Source of the DNA: Verrucomicrobiota bacterium
Lineage (GTDB): Bacteria > Verrucomicrobiota > Verrucomicrobiia > Chthoniobacterales > Terrimicrobiaceae
Length of the DNA: 48,375 bases
Assembly (NCBI GenBank): GCA_026398275.1
Contig: JAPLTF010000009.1
Coordinates: 1 to 48,375 of the forward strand
Direction: 5' to 3'
In this document: positions 17,988-25,757 of the stretch, in pieces
Layout of the letters: each line of letters opens with the position of its first letter
How positions within the stretch are numbered: position 1 is the first letter of the stretch
Translations under genes and position numbers: made by a program
The notes under the pieces: model-generated
The model's database searches: none
What the model was told of the DNA's origin: nothing
The model's input: the letters and a program-made list of their open reading frames with translations, nothing else

Positions 17988-18179
17988 TTATGTCGGGTGC
18001 AGATCGCGGGTGGCATTGATGGGTTGGAATACAGGATTTTCGACGGCTGACCGCATGATCTCCTGAACAACATAAAAGCAGATCCCGTGCCTGATATCCA
18101 GCAAATCGATCATCTTTTGGGTGCGGACCATTGCTGCGAAAGGGTCGATCACAATTTTTGCCGCGCATTCCGAATGCAA
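17988..18179 (-). CDS. Small hypothetical protein
   Basis: A 63-residue frame with a protein-like composition, including a helix-like AAMVRTQKMIDLLDIRHG and FYVVQEIMRSAVENP. It starts at ATG 18179 and fills the gap between divergent genes. No family is recognised. It could instead be the remnant of a longer gene. Confidence 0.4.
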   Translation of the reverse strand: MHSECAAKIVIDPFAAMVRTQKMIDLLDIRHGICFYVVQEIMRSAVENPVFQPINATRDLHPT

Positions 18180-18244
18180 CGGGCTTTTTACATTTCCCGA
18201 CTGGCGGGGACCCGGGTAGCATGGCCACTCGCAAGGGGAATCTT

Positions 18245-18646
18245 ATGGTTTTTGCACGAATCACGACGTTTCTTGTCCTGGCCGTTCTCGGTCTGACCTC
18301 CTGTTCCAAACCCGCCGCGCCGAAACCGAATGTGATCCTTGCCCACCGGATTTACGGGAACACGGGGCTCGTGCAGATCACACTCTCGCCGGACCAGCTT
18401 CAATCGCTGGCAAACGCGAAAATCCTCCGCATCGCAAAGCGCACGCCCGACGATGGCCCGGTCGTTCTCTCCACCTCCAAGTTCTTCGGCCAGCTGATCG
18501 CCAAGCAGCCGGGCATGGAAAATATTGAGTTCGCGGAACTGGCCGGGACCTCCGAGTTTGATTTCTTTCTGGACTACCTGAAGGCAAATCCCGGCGCCAT
18601 CGCATCCGGTCCCGCCCCGGGCTGGAGCAACCTCACTCCCCCATGA
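18245..18646 (+). CDS. Small lipoprotein, unknown function
   Basis: The 133-residue protein opens with MVFARITTFLVLAVLGLTSCSK, a lipoprotein signal peptide with lipobox LTSC, so it should be lipid-anchored. The mature part (about 110 residues) includes an ITLSPDQLQSLANAKILRI segment and shows no known motif. ATG 18245 is chosen because AAGGGGA precedes it at good spacing; the frame extends further upstream without signal-peptide logic. Its stop overlaps the ATG of the next gene (ATGA), so the two are coupled. Confidence 0.7.
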   Translation: MVFARITTFLVLAVLGLTSCSKPAAPKPNVILAHRIYGNTGLVQITLSPDQLQSLANAKILRIAKRTPDDGPVVLSTSKFFGQLIAKQPGMENIEFAELAGTSEFDFFLDYLKANPGAIASGPAPGWSNLTPP

Positions 18647-19314
18647 AAGGAGCCGCCATTCCTTCATTGCGGGTGATCCGGATTTCCGTGAGCGCCGCCG
18701 TCCTGATTGCCCTCGGCCTTGTCCTTTATGCGGTCCTCGGCGGGCAGAGCGAAGAGAGCACCCGGATCGCCAGCGTGCACAACCTCCAGCAGTGGGGCAT
18801 CGCGTTGAACCTCTACTTGATCGAAAATGACAACCAGCTTCCGGAGGTTGGCAAAACCCCGGTGACCATGGCGCAGGCGAAGGCCTGGTTCAACGCCCTG
18901 CCGCCCTATCTCTCCGAAAAACCACTCGCCGAGATCCCTCCCGGGGAACGTCCCCGGCCGGGCGTGCCATCGCTCTGGATCCGGCCGGGCACCAAACCGG
19001 TCAAAATCTGGGACCCGGCGGCCTTCTTTTTTACCAATGGCATGAACCGGAACCTCCAGCCGGTCGAGGGAACCCGCAGCTTCCGCATCAACGAAATCAA
19101 CTTCCCCGCGAGCGTGGTTTTCCTGGCCCCGGTCGACGGCTACACCCCGGACGCCGGGCCGGAGAATGTGGTCTTTCCAAAATCCAAGACCTCCGCCGTA
19201 CAGATCCTGTTCTGCGACGGCCACGTCCAGCGTGTTCTGCCGGCAAAGCTGCTCGACCCGGCCGCCCTCTCCGCATCAGCCGCTGAGAAGGAAGTCTCCT
19301 GGTTCCAAAAGTAG
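18643..19314 (+). CDS. Pseudopilin-like membrane-anchored protein
   Basis: A 223-residue protein with one N-terminal membrane helix (VIRISVSAAVLIALGLVLYAVLGG) followed by a helix-like VHNLQQWGIALNLYLIENDNQLP. The C-terminal part contains VQILFCDGHVQRVLP, the FxDGHV motif of the DUF1559/H-X9-DG pseudopilin-like proteins common in Planctomycetes and Verrucomicrobia. The usual GFTLIE prepilin cleavage site is missing, so it may be anchored rather than assembled. It overlaps the lipoprotein gene by 4 bp, suggesting a functional pair at the envelope. Confidence 0.65.
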   Translation: MKGAAIPSLRVIRISVSAAVLIALGLVLYAVLGGQSEESTRIASVHNLQQWGIALNLYLIENDNQLPEVGKTPVTMAQAKAWFNALPPYLSEKPLAEIPPGERPRPGVPSLWIRPGTKPVKIWDPAAFFFTNGMNRNLQPVEGTRSFRINEINFPASVVFLAPVDGYTPDAGPENVVFPKSKTSAVQILFCDGHVQRVLPAKLLDPAALSASAAEKEVSWFQK

Positions 19315-19336
19315 GCACCGCCGCGCCAGGGACGTG

Positions 19337-19468
19337 ATCAAATGTGGTGGGGTGGACGCAATGCGTGGTAGGGCGGGACGTCCCCGGCCCGCCGCGTGGG
19401 GAACGGTCAGCCCGGAGGTCTCCCCCTGCCTTTCGCGCACCAAGGAAACCTCACCCACATTTGATCAC
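19337..19468. repeat. Inverted repeat with TGATCAAATGTGG ends
   Basis: TGATCAAATGTGG at the left of this gap is answered by CCACATTTGATCA at about 19451-19466, with GC-rich palindromic sequence (GGCGGGACGTCCCCGGCCCGCC) between. A third copy of the CACCCACATTTGATC end occurs at 39675-39689. The layout suggests a mobile palindromic element. Confidence 0.7.
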
Positions 19469-19554
19469 CCCCGACGCCGCCCCCCACGGGCGCGGAAAAG
19501 AAGTTGATCTTGGATTCCCTGCGTCTAATGTCCGAATCACCTCTGGGAAACCCT

Positions 19555-20484
19555 ATGGACTTTTTGAAAAAATCCGCCTTTCTGCTCCTGCTTGCCTCGG
19601 TCGCGATCTGCTCCGCCACAGCGGCGGAAAGCTTCATCATCGTGGATGCGCAGACCGGCTTCATCCTCGGCTCAAAACAGCGCGACGAGAAGCTTCCGGT
19701 CGCCAGCCTCACCAAAATCGCCACGGCGGTCGTCGTCCTGGATTGGGCGAAGCTGAAGAATGCCGACCTCTCCTCGACGGTCGAAATCTCGCAGGCCGCC
19801 ATCAATGCGGGCGGTGCCAATCCGGTCGGCCTGCAGGCGGGCGACACCATGAGCATCCGCGATCTCCTCTACTGTGCGCTCCTCGCCTCCGACAACGTCG
19901 CCGCAACCAGCCTCGCGGAATACGTCGGCTCCCGGCTCCCGAACTCGTCCGGCCTCGATTCCGCAGGAAATTTTGTCTCGCACATGAACGCCCTCGCCCG
20001 CTCGCTCGGCATGACCAAAACGCTGTTTCTGAGCCCCTCCGGTTTTGACGGCGCCGAGGCGAAGACCTATCCCTACTCGACCGCGGAGGACATGGCGCGG
20101 CTGACCCGCTACGCCTACGATGTGCCGGGATTTCCGTTCTACGTCGCGCAGGCGTCGCGGCAGGTTCACCTCGTCCGCAGCGGAGCGGAAATGCCTTTTG
20201 AAATTCAAAATACAAACGAACTCCTCGGCCGCGACGGCATCGACGGGGTCAAAACCGGCCGCACCCGCCGCGCTGGCGATTGCCTGATCCTCTCGGCCGA
20301 CCGCTCCCCGGAATCCCGCCGCGAGGGCGCAACCGTTTTCGTCACCCCGCGCAGGATTATTGTCGTCATTCTCCGTTCCCCGGACCGCTTTGGCGAAGGC
20401 CTTTCGCTGATCGGACAGGGATGGGGCCTCTACGATGCCTGGGCCGCAAACGGCCGGAAAACTCCGAAGTCCCAGTCGCTCTGA
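19555..20484 (+). CDS. D-alanyl-D-alanine carboxypeptidase (penicillin-binding protein, S11 family)
   Basis: This 309-residue exported protein has a signal peptide (FLLLLASVAICSATAA) and all three serine-hydrolase motifs of low-molecular-weight PBPs: SLTK (about residues 50-53, catalytic Ser), SDN (about 111-113) and KTG (about 229-231). It would trim the terminal D-Ala from peptidoglycan pentapeptides in the periplasm. It lacks the C-terminal beta domain and amphipathic anchor of E. coli DacA, so it is a short, probably soluble form. ATG 19555 is chosen for the signal peptide. pfk starts 8 bp downstream. Confidence 0.88.
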   Translation: MDFLKKSAFLLLLASVAICSATAAESFIIVDAQTGFILGSKQRDEKLPVASLTKIATAVVVLDWAKLKNADLSSTVEISQAAINAGGANPVGLQAGDTMSIRDLLYCALLASDNVAATSLAEYVGSRLPNSSGLDSAGNFVSHMNALARSLGMTKTLFLSPSGFDGAEAKTYPYSTAEDMARLTRYAYDVPGFPFYVAQASRQVHLVRSGAEMPFEIQNTNELLGRDGIDGVKTGRTRRAGDCLILSADRSPESRREGATVFVTPRRIIVVILRSPDRFGEGLSLIGQGWGLYDAWAANGRKTPKSQSL

Positions 20485-20492
20485 ACGGTTTC

Positions 20493-21572
20493 ATGGGCAG
20501 GAAGCGCATCGGCATATTGACAAGCGGCGGAGACTGCCCGGGGCTGAACGCCGTCCTGCGTGGAGCCAGCCGTGCGGCGGAGAAACTGGGATGGGAACTC
20601 ATCGGCTTCAAGGACGGATTTGAAGGCCTCCTTCCGCCGGGCGACCATGTGCTGCTGGATCGCAGCGCGACGGCGGGCATCATGCATCTCGGAGGAACGA
20701 TTCTCGGGACGGTGAACAAGGGCCACTTCGTGGCGAGGGTCGGAGCAGGCGGCCAGGTCGTGATTCCCCCGGAGATCATCGCCGGGGCCAGGCAGACATT
20801 CAAATCGCTCGGTCTCCATGCGATCATCGTCATCGGAGGCAACGGTTCGCTGGGCACCGCGCTCCAATTGCATGAGGAAGGATTTCCGGTCGTCGGCGTT
20901 CCCAAAACGATCGACAACGATCTTGAGGCCACCGCCAGAACTTTCGGCTTCGACTCCGCGGTCGCCTGCGTGGCCGATGCGCTGGACCGCCTCCATACCA
21001 CCGCGACCAGCCATAAGCGGGTGATGGTGCTGGAGGTCATGGGCCGCCATGCGGGCTGGATCGCACTTCACGGCGGACTGGCCGGCGGGGCGGATGTCAT
21101 CCTCATTCCCGAGATCCCGTTCGAGTTTGAAAAAATCGCCGAAGAGGTGATGCGACGCGACCGCGAGGGCGCCAAGAGCACGATGATCGTCGTCGCCGAG
21201 GGCGCTTCGCCGAAGGATGGCCGTCAGCAGCGCCACCAGACCGCCAGCGGCGAACACCGGCTCGGCGGGATCGCCGAAATTGTCGGCCGCGAGGTGGGCG
21301 AGAGGACGGGCAAGGAAGTCCGCACCTGCGTTCTCGGCCATCTTCAGCGCGGCGGCGCCCCGACAACTCTCGACCGGATCCTCGGGACAAGATTCGGCGT
21401 CAAAGCCATCCAGCTCATCCGCGACGAAAAGTTCGGCTCCATGGTCAGCTACCAGAACTACCTCACGCTCGACGTCCCGATCTCGCACGCCGTGCACAAG
21501 CTCCGCCGCGTCAGCCCCAACTGCCAGATGGTCGAGACGGCGAGGGCGGTCGATATTTCCTTCGGAAACTAA
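20493..21572 (+). CDS. 6-phosphofructokinase
   Basis: The 359-residue protein phosphorylates fructose 6-phosphate in glycolysis. Visible motifs are ILTSGGDCPGLNAVLRG (about 7-23), VIGGNGSLGTA, PKTIDNDL and MGRHAGWIAL. Donor-specificity positions give Gly after GGN (E. coli Gly104, ATP-type) but Lys in PKTIDND (E. coli Gly124, the residue seen in PPi-type enzymes). That mix is known from ATP-dependent group III enzymes of the Streptomyces type, so ATP is the likelier donor. The GGD aspartate is Asn here, which is unusual. The gene sits 8 bp after the carboxypeptidase, and apt begins directly after its stop. Confidence 0.9.
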   Translation: MGRKRIGILTSGGDCPGLNAVLRGASRAAEKLGWELIGFKDGFEGLLPPGDHVLLDRSATAGIMHLGGTILGTVNKGHFVARVGAGGQVVIPPEIIAGARQTFKSLGLHAIIVIGGNGSLGTALQLHEEGFPVVGVPKTIDNDLEATARTFGFDSAVACVADALDRLHTTATSHKRVMVLEVMGRHAGWIALHGGLAGGADVILIPEIPFEFEKIAEEVMRRDREGAKSTMIVVAEGASPKDGRQQRHQTASGEHRLGGIAEIVGREVGERTGKEVRTCVLGHLQRGGAPTTLDRILGTRFGVKAIQLIRDEKFGSMVSYQNYLTLDVPISHAVHKLRRVSPNCQMVETARAVDISFGN

Positions 21573-22100
21573 ATGAACACATCCACACAGCTCAGATCCG
21601 CCATCCGCGACATCCCCGACTTCCCAAAGCCCGGAATCCTTTTCCGCGACATCACCCCGGTCCTCGCAAGCGCACCGCTTTTCCGCGCGGCCATCGCCGA
21701 GTTCGCCAACATCTGCCGCGAGGCAAATGCGGAAAAAATCGCGGGCATCGACGCGCGCGGGTTCCTCTTCGGCGCGACCGTCGCCTACGAGCTCGGGCTC
21801 GGATTTGTGCCGGTCCGCAAGAAGGGCAAGCTCCCGTTCCACACGATCGCGCAATCCTACGACCTCGAATACGGAAGCTCGGAGGTCGAGATCCACACCG
21901 ACGCTTTCGAAAAGGGCGAAAAAATCGCACTGATCGACGACCTCCTCGCCACCGGAGGAACGGCGGGCGCCGCCATCAAGCTGATCGACCAGTCGGGCGC
22001 CCATGTCGTCGCCGCCGCATTCCTGATCGAGCTCGCGGACCTCGGAGGTCGCAAGGCCCTCGGCGATGTGCCGGTCACGGCGCTCGTCTCCTACGCCTGA
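21573..22100 (+). CDS. apt: Adenine phosphoribosyltransferase
   Basis: This 175-residue protein salvages adenine with PRPP to AMP. The N-terminus IRDIPDFPKPGILFRDITPVL is typical of APT, IAGIDARGFLFG lies in the core, and the PRPP-binding loop IALIDDLLATGGTA is complete (about 120-133). Length matches the family. It starts at the base after the pfk stop, so the two are co-transcribed. It is convergent with the next gene. Confidence 0.95.
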   Translation: MNTSTQLRSAIRDIPDFPKPGILFRDITPVLASAPLFRAAIAEFANICREANAEKIAGIDARGFLFGATVAYELGLGFVPVRKKGKLPFHTIAQSYDLEYGSSEVEIHTDAFEKGEKIALIDDLLATGGTAGAAIKLIDQSGAHVVAAAFLIELADLGGRKALGDVPVTALVSYA

Positions 22101-22137
22101 TCAGGAGCAGGAAACGGCCCTTCCCGTCGCAAGGAAA

Positions 22138-22614
22138 TCACCGCGGCCCTGGCTCGACCGCCGCGAACATCTTCTCCACCGCCTGAATCCGGTAATCAAA
22201 AATCGTCTTGAGCTGCGGGGCGACGACGAGCGGGTGGATCATTTCCGAAACCGGGGAAAACGGCAGGACATAATGAATCCGGTCGATCAGCTCCGTCCGC
22301 CCGTCGGGCATTTCGGCAAACCCGTGCTCGTGGTGCCACAGCGCATACGGACCGACCCTCTGCTCATCGACAAAATAATGCGGCCCGCGCACATGGGTGA
22401 TCTCGGTGAGCCAGGTCATCGGAATCCCAAGCAGCGGGCGCACGCGGTATTCGATCATCATCCCCTCATGGATCTCATCGGGAAGTTCGCTCCGGACTTC
22501 AAAACCCAAATCCGGCGGAGTGATCTTCGCAAGGTTGTGGGGATCTGAAAAAAACTTCCAGCACTCGCGGATGCCGGCCGGAACGACCTGGCGCTTGTTC
22601 AAAACATGGATCAT
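22138..22614 (-). CDS. SRPBCC (START-like) ligand-binding protein
   Basis: The 158-residue protein fits the cyclase/dehydrase-like SRPBCC group that is often annotated as cell-division inhibitor SulA-like or ligand-binding. It has the opening strand HVLNKRQVVPAG, the helix CWKFFSDPHNLAKITPP, the strand WLTEITHVRGPHYFVDEQ and a long C-terminal helix (LKTIFDYRIQAVEKMFA). The fold holds a hydrophobic ligand in a cavity; the ligand is unknown. It lies 35 bp downstream of the sensor kinase gene on the same strand and may share its transcript. Confidence 0.75.
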   Translation of the reverse strand: MIHVLNKRQVVPAGIRECWKFFSDPHNLAKITPPDLGFEVRSELPDEIHEGMMIEYRVRPLLGIPMTWLTEITHVRGPHYFVDEQRVGPYALWHHEHGFAEMPDGRTELIDRIHYVLPFSPVSEMIHPLVVAPQLKTIFDYRIQAVEKMFAAVEPGPR

Positions 22615-22649
22615 GCGTGCAGTCTACACCGGACCCGCCGGACAAAAAA

Positions 22650-24848
22650 TCATTTCGCCGGCTCCGGACCGGCAGCGAGCGGCAGGCGGATCGTGAAGAT
22701 GGAGCCGCCGCCATCGCGTTTGGCGTATTCGATTTTTCCGCCCATCCGCTGCATCGCCTCGGAGACAATCGCCAGGCCAAGCCCCGTGCCGGGGATGCCG
22801 ACGGTGTTGGAGGCCCGGAAAAACGGATCGTGCAGGAAGGCGATCTCCTCCTCGGGGATTCCCATGCCATGGTCCTCCACCTGGATGAGGGCCGCCCTTC
22901 CCTCCTGCCGGAGCCGCAACACGACCGGCGTCCCGGGCGGCGAGTATTTCACGGCGTTGTCGAGAAGGTTGTTCACCGCGCGCTTGAGCAGCGCGGGAGT
23001 CCCGGTGCAGGCGACCGGCGAGCCGTCCCATTCAAACGTAAGCGTGGCCGGGCCGGGCTTTGCGATACGAAACTCCGCCGCGATCTGGCGCAGGAATTCG
23101 CCGAGCGGAAATTCCGACAATTCCACCGTCAGCCCGTCGCGGGTTATGGCGCTGAGGTCGAGGACATCGGTGACGATGCCGGTCATGTAGTCGGTCGTGC
23201 TCAGGATGGTTTCCAGGGCGCGCTGGATGCCGCTTTCTCCCAGCTGTTCCCGGCGTGCGGAGAGGAGCTCCGCGGCGAGCCGGATCGTCGCCAGCGGGGT
23301 CCGGAACTCGTGCGAGGCCATGGAAATCAGCCGGCTTTTGATTTCGGTCATCTGGCGTTTTTCCGTGATGTCGGAGTGTGTGCCGACGACGCGCAGCGCC
23401 CTGCCCTCGGGATCGCGCCGGAGCACGACCCCGCGCGCGAGCACCCATTTCCAGGATCCGTCCTTGCAGCGCATGCGGTGCTCGTGGGAGTAGAGCGGGA
23501 CCGAGCCATCGAAGAGCGCTTTCGCCGCAGCCATGGTGCCCGCCTTGTCGTCGGGATGGATGCGGCTCTCCCACTCCGAGGCATCGGCGCTGATCTCCCC
23601 GTCCGAATAGCCGAGCATCTCCTTCCACCGGCGCGAGTAGAATCCCTTGCCGGCCTGGACATCCCAGTCGTAGAGCCCGTCGCCGGTCCCCTCGACGGCG
23701 ATCCTCCAGCGCATCTCACTCTCGCTGAGCTCTGCGGTCAGCCGCTCGGCCAGTAACCGGGCGCGGATGCCCGTGCGCGACAGGGAATAGATCAGCCCGG
23801 AGAGGAGCAGGCTGAGCGTCGCGCCGCCGCCCAGCACCAGCCAGACCACCCTGTAATCCACCTCGATGTCCTGCCCGAAACTCAGGAGCCACTTGCGCCC
23901 CGCCGCATCAATCACGATCCGGCGGGTCAGCCGGGTCGCGCGGGAAAGATTGATTTTTTCGCCGCTCCGGCTGTCGTAGAGCAGGGATTCGCGGGATGGG
24001 GTTTCGCCGTCGTAAATTTCCAGATCGACCTGCTCCCGGTCCGCCCGTTTGCCGAGGATCCCCGCCATGAGGTCGTTCATGCGGTAGGGACTGTAAGCCC
24101 AGCCGAGGAGCGCGGCGCGGCGCTCTGACACGGTCTCATGAGGTTCCCGGATGCGATACACCGGCGCATACATGAGGGCGCCGGCCTGAATATCCCGGTC
24201 GGTCTCCTGCATCAGCGTGACTTTTCCGGAGAGGGCGGCCCTGTCCTGATCCCGCGCCTGCTCCATCGCCTCCCGCCGGACCGGCTCGGAGAACATGTCG
24301 TAGCCGAAGGCGCGCAGGTTGCGGCCGGAAAATGGCTCAAGAAAAACAATCGAGGAATAAACCTCCCGGTCGCCCTCCGGCCAGACCCGGAAATCGGGGA
24401 AACCCTCGGCGCGGACCCTCTGCGTCACCTGCGCCAATTGCCCGCGGGGGATCAGCTCCGCAAAGCCGATGCCTTGGATTCCGGGCAGCTTCTGCCCGAG
24501 TTTCTGGCGCTCCGCATACTCGCGCCACTCCTGCCTGGTGACGCCGTATTCGTCAACGAACAATCCCGCCGCGCTGCGCAGGATCTGCTCGTGCTCGCGA
24601 ATCCGCCCCTCGACTCTCAATCTCACCTCGCCGCAGACAAAATCGAACGCCTGCCTGGCACCTTGATCCGCATCGAGCTTTTGATGGCGGGCGGCGAGGG
24701 CGGTGGCGGCCAGTCCCGCCAGCAGGATCGCCAGCGCCCACCAGCGTCCGTCGCGGACGGCCGAGAGAAAAAGCCCGGGCAACCTGCCTTCCTCCTCCAT
24801 GGGGGGTGGGGTGCGCCCGTCGGCACTAGCGCTCGTCATGGATTGCAT
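22650..24848 (-). CDS. Membrane sensor histidine kinase (CHASE-PAS-HisKA-HATPase)
   Basis: The 732-residue protein has an N-terminal membrane helix (WWALAILLAGLAATALAA, about 36-53) and an extracytoplasmic CHASE domain (about 60-330, with FVDEYGVTRQEWREYA and GIQGIGFAELIPR). A second helix follows (VWLVLGGGATLSLLLSGLIYSL, about 336-357), then a PAS domain (about 385-500) and the kinase core. The phospho-histidine is in SMASHEFRTPLATIRL; N, G1 and G2 boxes are seen as NNLLDNAVKYSP, DHGMGIP and GTGLGLAIV. CHASE domains sense small extracellular ligands. ATG 24848 is preferred over an upstream TTG because AGGAAGAG precedes it. It has no attached receiver, so it needs a separate response regulator; the LuxR-type one at 28489 is the nearest. 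Confidence 0.93.
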   Translation of the reverse strand: MQSMTSASADGRTPPPMEEEGRLPGLFLSAVRDGRWWALAILLAGLAATALAARHQKLDADQGARQAFDFVCGEVRLRVEGRIREHEQILRSAAGLFVDEYGVTRQEWREYAERQKLGQKLPGIQGIGFAELIPRGQLAQVTQRVRAEGFPDFRVWPEGDREVYSSIVFLEPFSGRNLRAFGYDMFSEPVRREAMEQARDQDRAALSGKVTLMQETDRDIQAGALMYAPVYRIREPHETVSERRAALLGWAYSPYRMNDLMAGILGKRADREQVDLEIYDGETPSRESLLYDSRSGEKINLSRATRLTRRIVIDAAGRKWLLSFGQDIEVDYRVVWLVLGGGATLSLLLSGLIYSLSRTGIRARLLAERLTAELSESEMRWRIAVEGTGDGLYDWDVQAGKGFYSRRWKEMLGYSDGEISADASEWESRIHPDDKAGTMAAAKALFDGSVPLYSHEHRMRCKDGSWKWVLARGVVLRRDPEGRALRVVGTHSDITEKRQMTEIKSRLISMASHEFRTPLATIRLAAELLSARREQLGESGIQRALETILSTTDYMTGIVTDVLDLSAITRDGLTVELSEFPLGEFLRQIAAEFRIAKPGPATLTFEWDGSPVACTGTPALLKRAVNNLLDNAVKYSPPGTPVVLRLRQEGRAALIQVEDHGMGIPEEEIAFLHDPFFRASNTVGIPGTGLGLAIVSEAMQRMGGKIEYAKRDGGGSIFTIRLPLAAGPEPAK

Positions 24849-24952
24849 AGTGTTCTCTTCCTGGCTTGGCGTCAACGTTGCTGGGACAAGCCCTGCGGTC
24901 GTTGGCCTTCAAAGATGCTCCGGAAGGCTCGCGGCACATGCCGGACATGGTG

Positions 24953-25192
24953 CTAAATAATGCGCAGAACGATGCCCAGCACAAGGATCCCGATCCCAAA
25001 ACTCAATGGGATCATCAGGGCCATCCAACGGCGCGCCGTTTCAGATTCCTGCGTGCGCTGAGGCCGGGGACCGGGGCGGCCCTCATATCCGCGCTGCAGC
25101 AGGAATGAGTCCGACATCGGGATTTTCTGGATGCGATAAAGCGCCCGACCGGTCTGCCCGCCCGCCAAATCGTTTTCTCTCGGTGTATTCAC
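24953..25192 (-). CDS. Small single-TM protein, paralog A (YRIxKxPMS family)
   Basis: A 79-residue protein with a soluble N-terminal part and one C-terminal membrane helix (WMALMIPLSFGIGILVLGIVLRII). It is a paralog of the protein at 25380: both start MxT..E, have YRI at residues 19-21, then xKxPMS, an R-rich linker, a helix and a short end. This exact alignment supports the GTG start at 25192, even though no Shine-Dalgarno is visible. Two regulator-type sites lie 36 and 71 bases upstream of the start, as for the paralog. I do not recognise the family; a C-terminally anchored signalling or stress protein is possible. Confidence 0.7.
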   Translation of the reverse strand: MNTPRENDLAGGQTGRALYRIQKIPMSDSFLLQRGYEGRPGPRPQRTQESETARRWMALMIPLSFGIGILVLGIVLRII

Positions 25193-25227
25193 GGGTGGAA
25201 TGAAACATTGACCTCGGTCATTTCACA

Positions 25228-25245
25228 ATGCCGACAAGTGGGTAT
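25228..25245. promoter_or_regulatory. 18-bp operator-like site, proximal to paralog A
   Basis: ATGCCGACAAGTGGGTAT fits ATRCC-N7-GGGTAT (7-2-7 form TGCCGAC-AA-GTGGGTA). It lies 36 bases upstream of the small gene's start, the same distance as at paralog B. Confidence 0.7.
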
Positions 25246-25262
25246 TTTTCATCGCGGAATCC

Positions 25263-25280
25263 CTACCCATTAGTGGGGAT
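25263..25280. promoter_or_regulatory. 18-bp operator-like site, distal to paralog A
   Basis: CTACCCATTAGTGGGGAT is a variant of the same palindrome (TACCCAT-TA-GTGGGGA), 35 bases from the proximal site. Confidence 0.6.
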
Positions 25281-25379
25281 GCCCAACAAGGAAACCGGGA
25301 GGGCCACCTGGCGCACGAGGACATTATCCTGGTTCGAAACCGCTCAAACTTGATGCCCATGCCCGGCGGGGCAGGCGCA

Positions 25380-25631
25380 TCAGAAGAAGTGCAGGATGAC
25401 CGCCGAGAGAAGCGAGCCCGCAGCAAAACTTAAGAAAACGATCAGCGCCACTCCACTGTATGCGCCATCGGGGGCCTGTGACTCGGCGGTCCGATACCTG
25501 TATCGGGAGCGGTTCTCATACCTGCGATGAAGCTGGAAGGTCCAGTCGGATGACATCGGGGTTTTCTTGATCCTGTAAAATGCCGGGGGTTCCTGCTCGA
25601 TCGACCAATAGTCTTCTTTCGATGTAGCCAT
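25380..25631 (-). CDS. Small single-TM protein, paralog B (YRIxKxPMS family)
   Basis: An 83-residue protein with ATG start, a soluble half (YRIKKTPMSSDWTFQLHRRY, then arginine-rich) and a C-terminal membrane helix (SGVALIVFLSFAAGSLLSAVIL). It is a diverged tandem copy of the gene at 24953, with the same N-terminal spacing and the same upstream site geometry, so promoter and gene were duplicated together. Function is unknown. It is divergent from the PEP-CTERM gene at 25758, and the 25703 site could serve both. Confidence 0.75.
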   Translation of the reverse strand: MATSKEDYWSIEQEPPAFYRIKKTPMSSDWTFQLHRRYENRSRYRYRTAESQAPDGAYSGVALIVFLSFAAGSLLSAVILHFF

Positions 25632-25666
25632 GGGCGAAAATTAATAATTTCCGCTAATAGCACGCA

Positions 25667-25684
25667 ATGCCGTGTAATGGGTAT
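25667..25684. promoter_or_regulatory. 18-bp operator-like site, proximal to paralog B
   Basis: ATGCCGTGTAATGGGTAT (TGCCGTG-TA-ATGGGTA) lies 36 bases upstream of the ATG at 25631, matching the position at paralog A. Confidence 0.7.
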
Positions 25685-25702
25685 TTTTAAAGTGCAAGAA
25701 AA

Positions 25703-25720
25703 ATGCCAACTAGTGGGTAT
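25703..25720. promoter_or_regulatory. 18-bp operator-like site between paralog B and the PEP-CTERM gene
   Basis: ATGCCAACTAGTGGGTAT (TGCCAAC-TA-GTGGGTA) is 36 bases from the neighbouring site and 38 bases upstream of the ATG at 25758, so it could control either direction. Confidence 0.7.
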
Positions 25721-25757
25721 ATGAATGGCGACACGAAAAGAGTAATTTGTCGGCGTT

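Noticed and set aside
20430-22004. 524-residue minus-strand frame across pfk and apt
   Set aside because: It covers two well-recognised plus-strand genes and has low-complexity, shadow-like composition.
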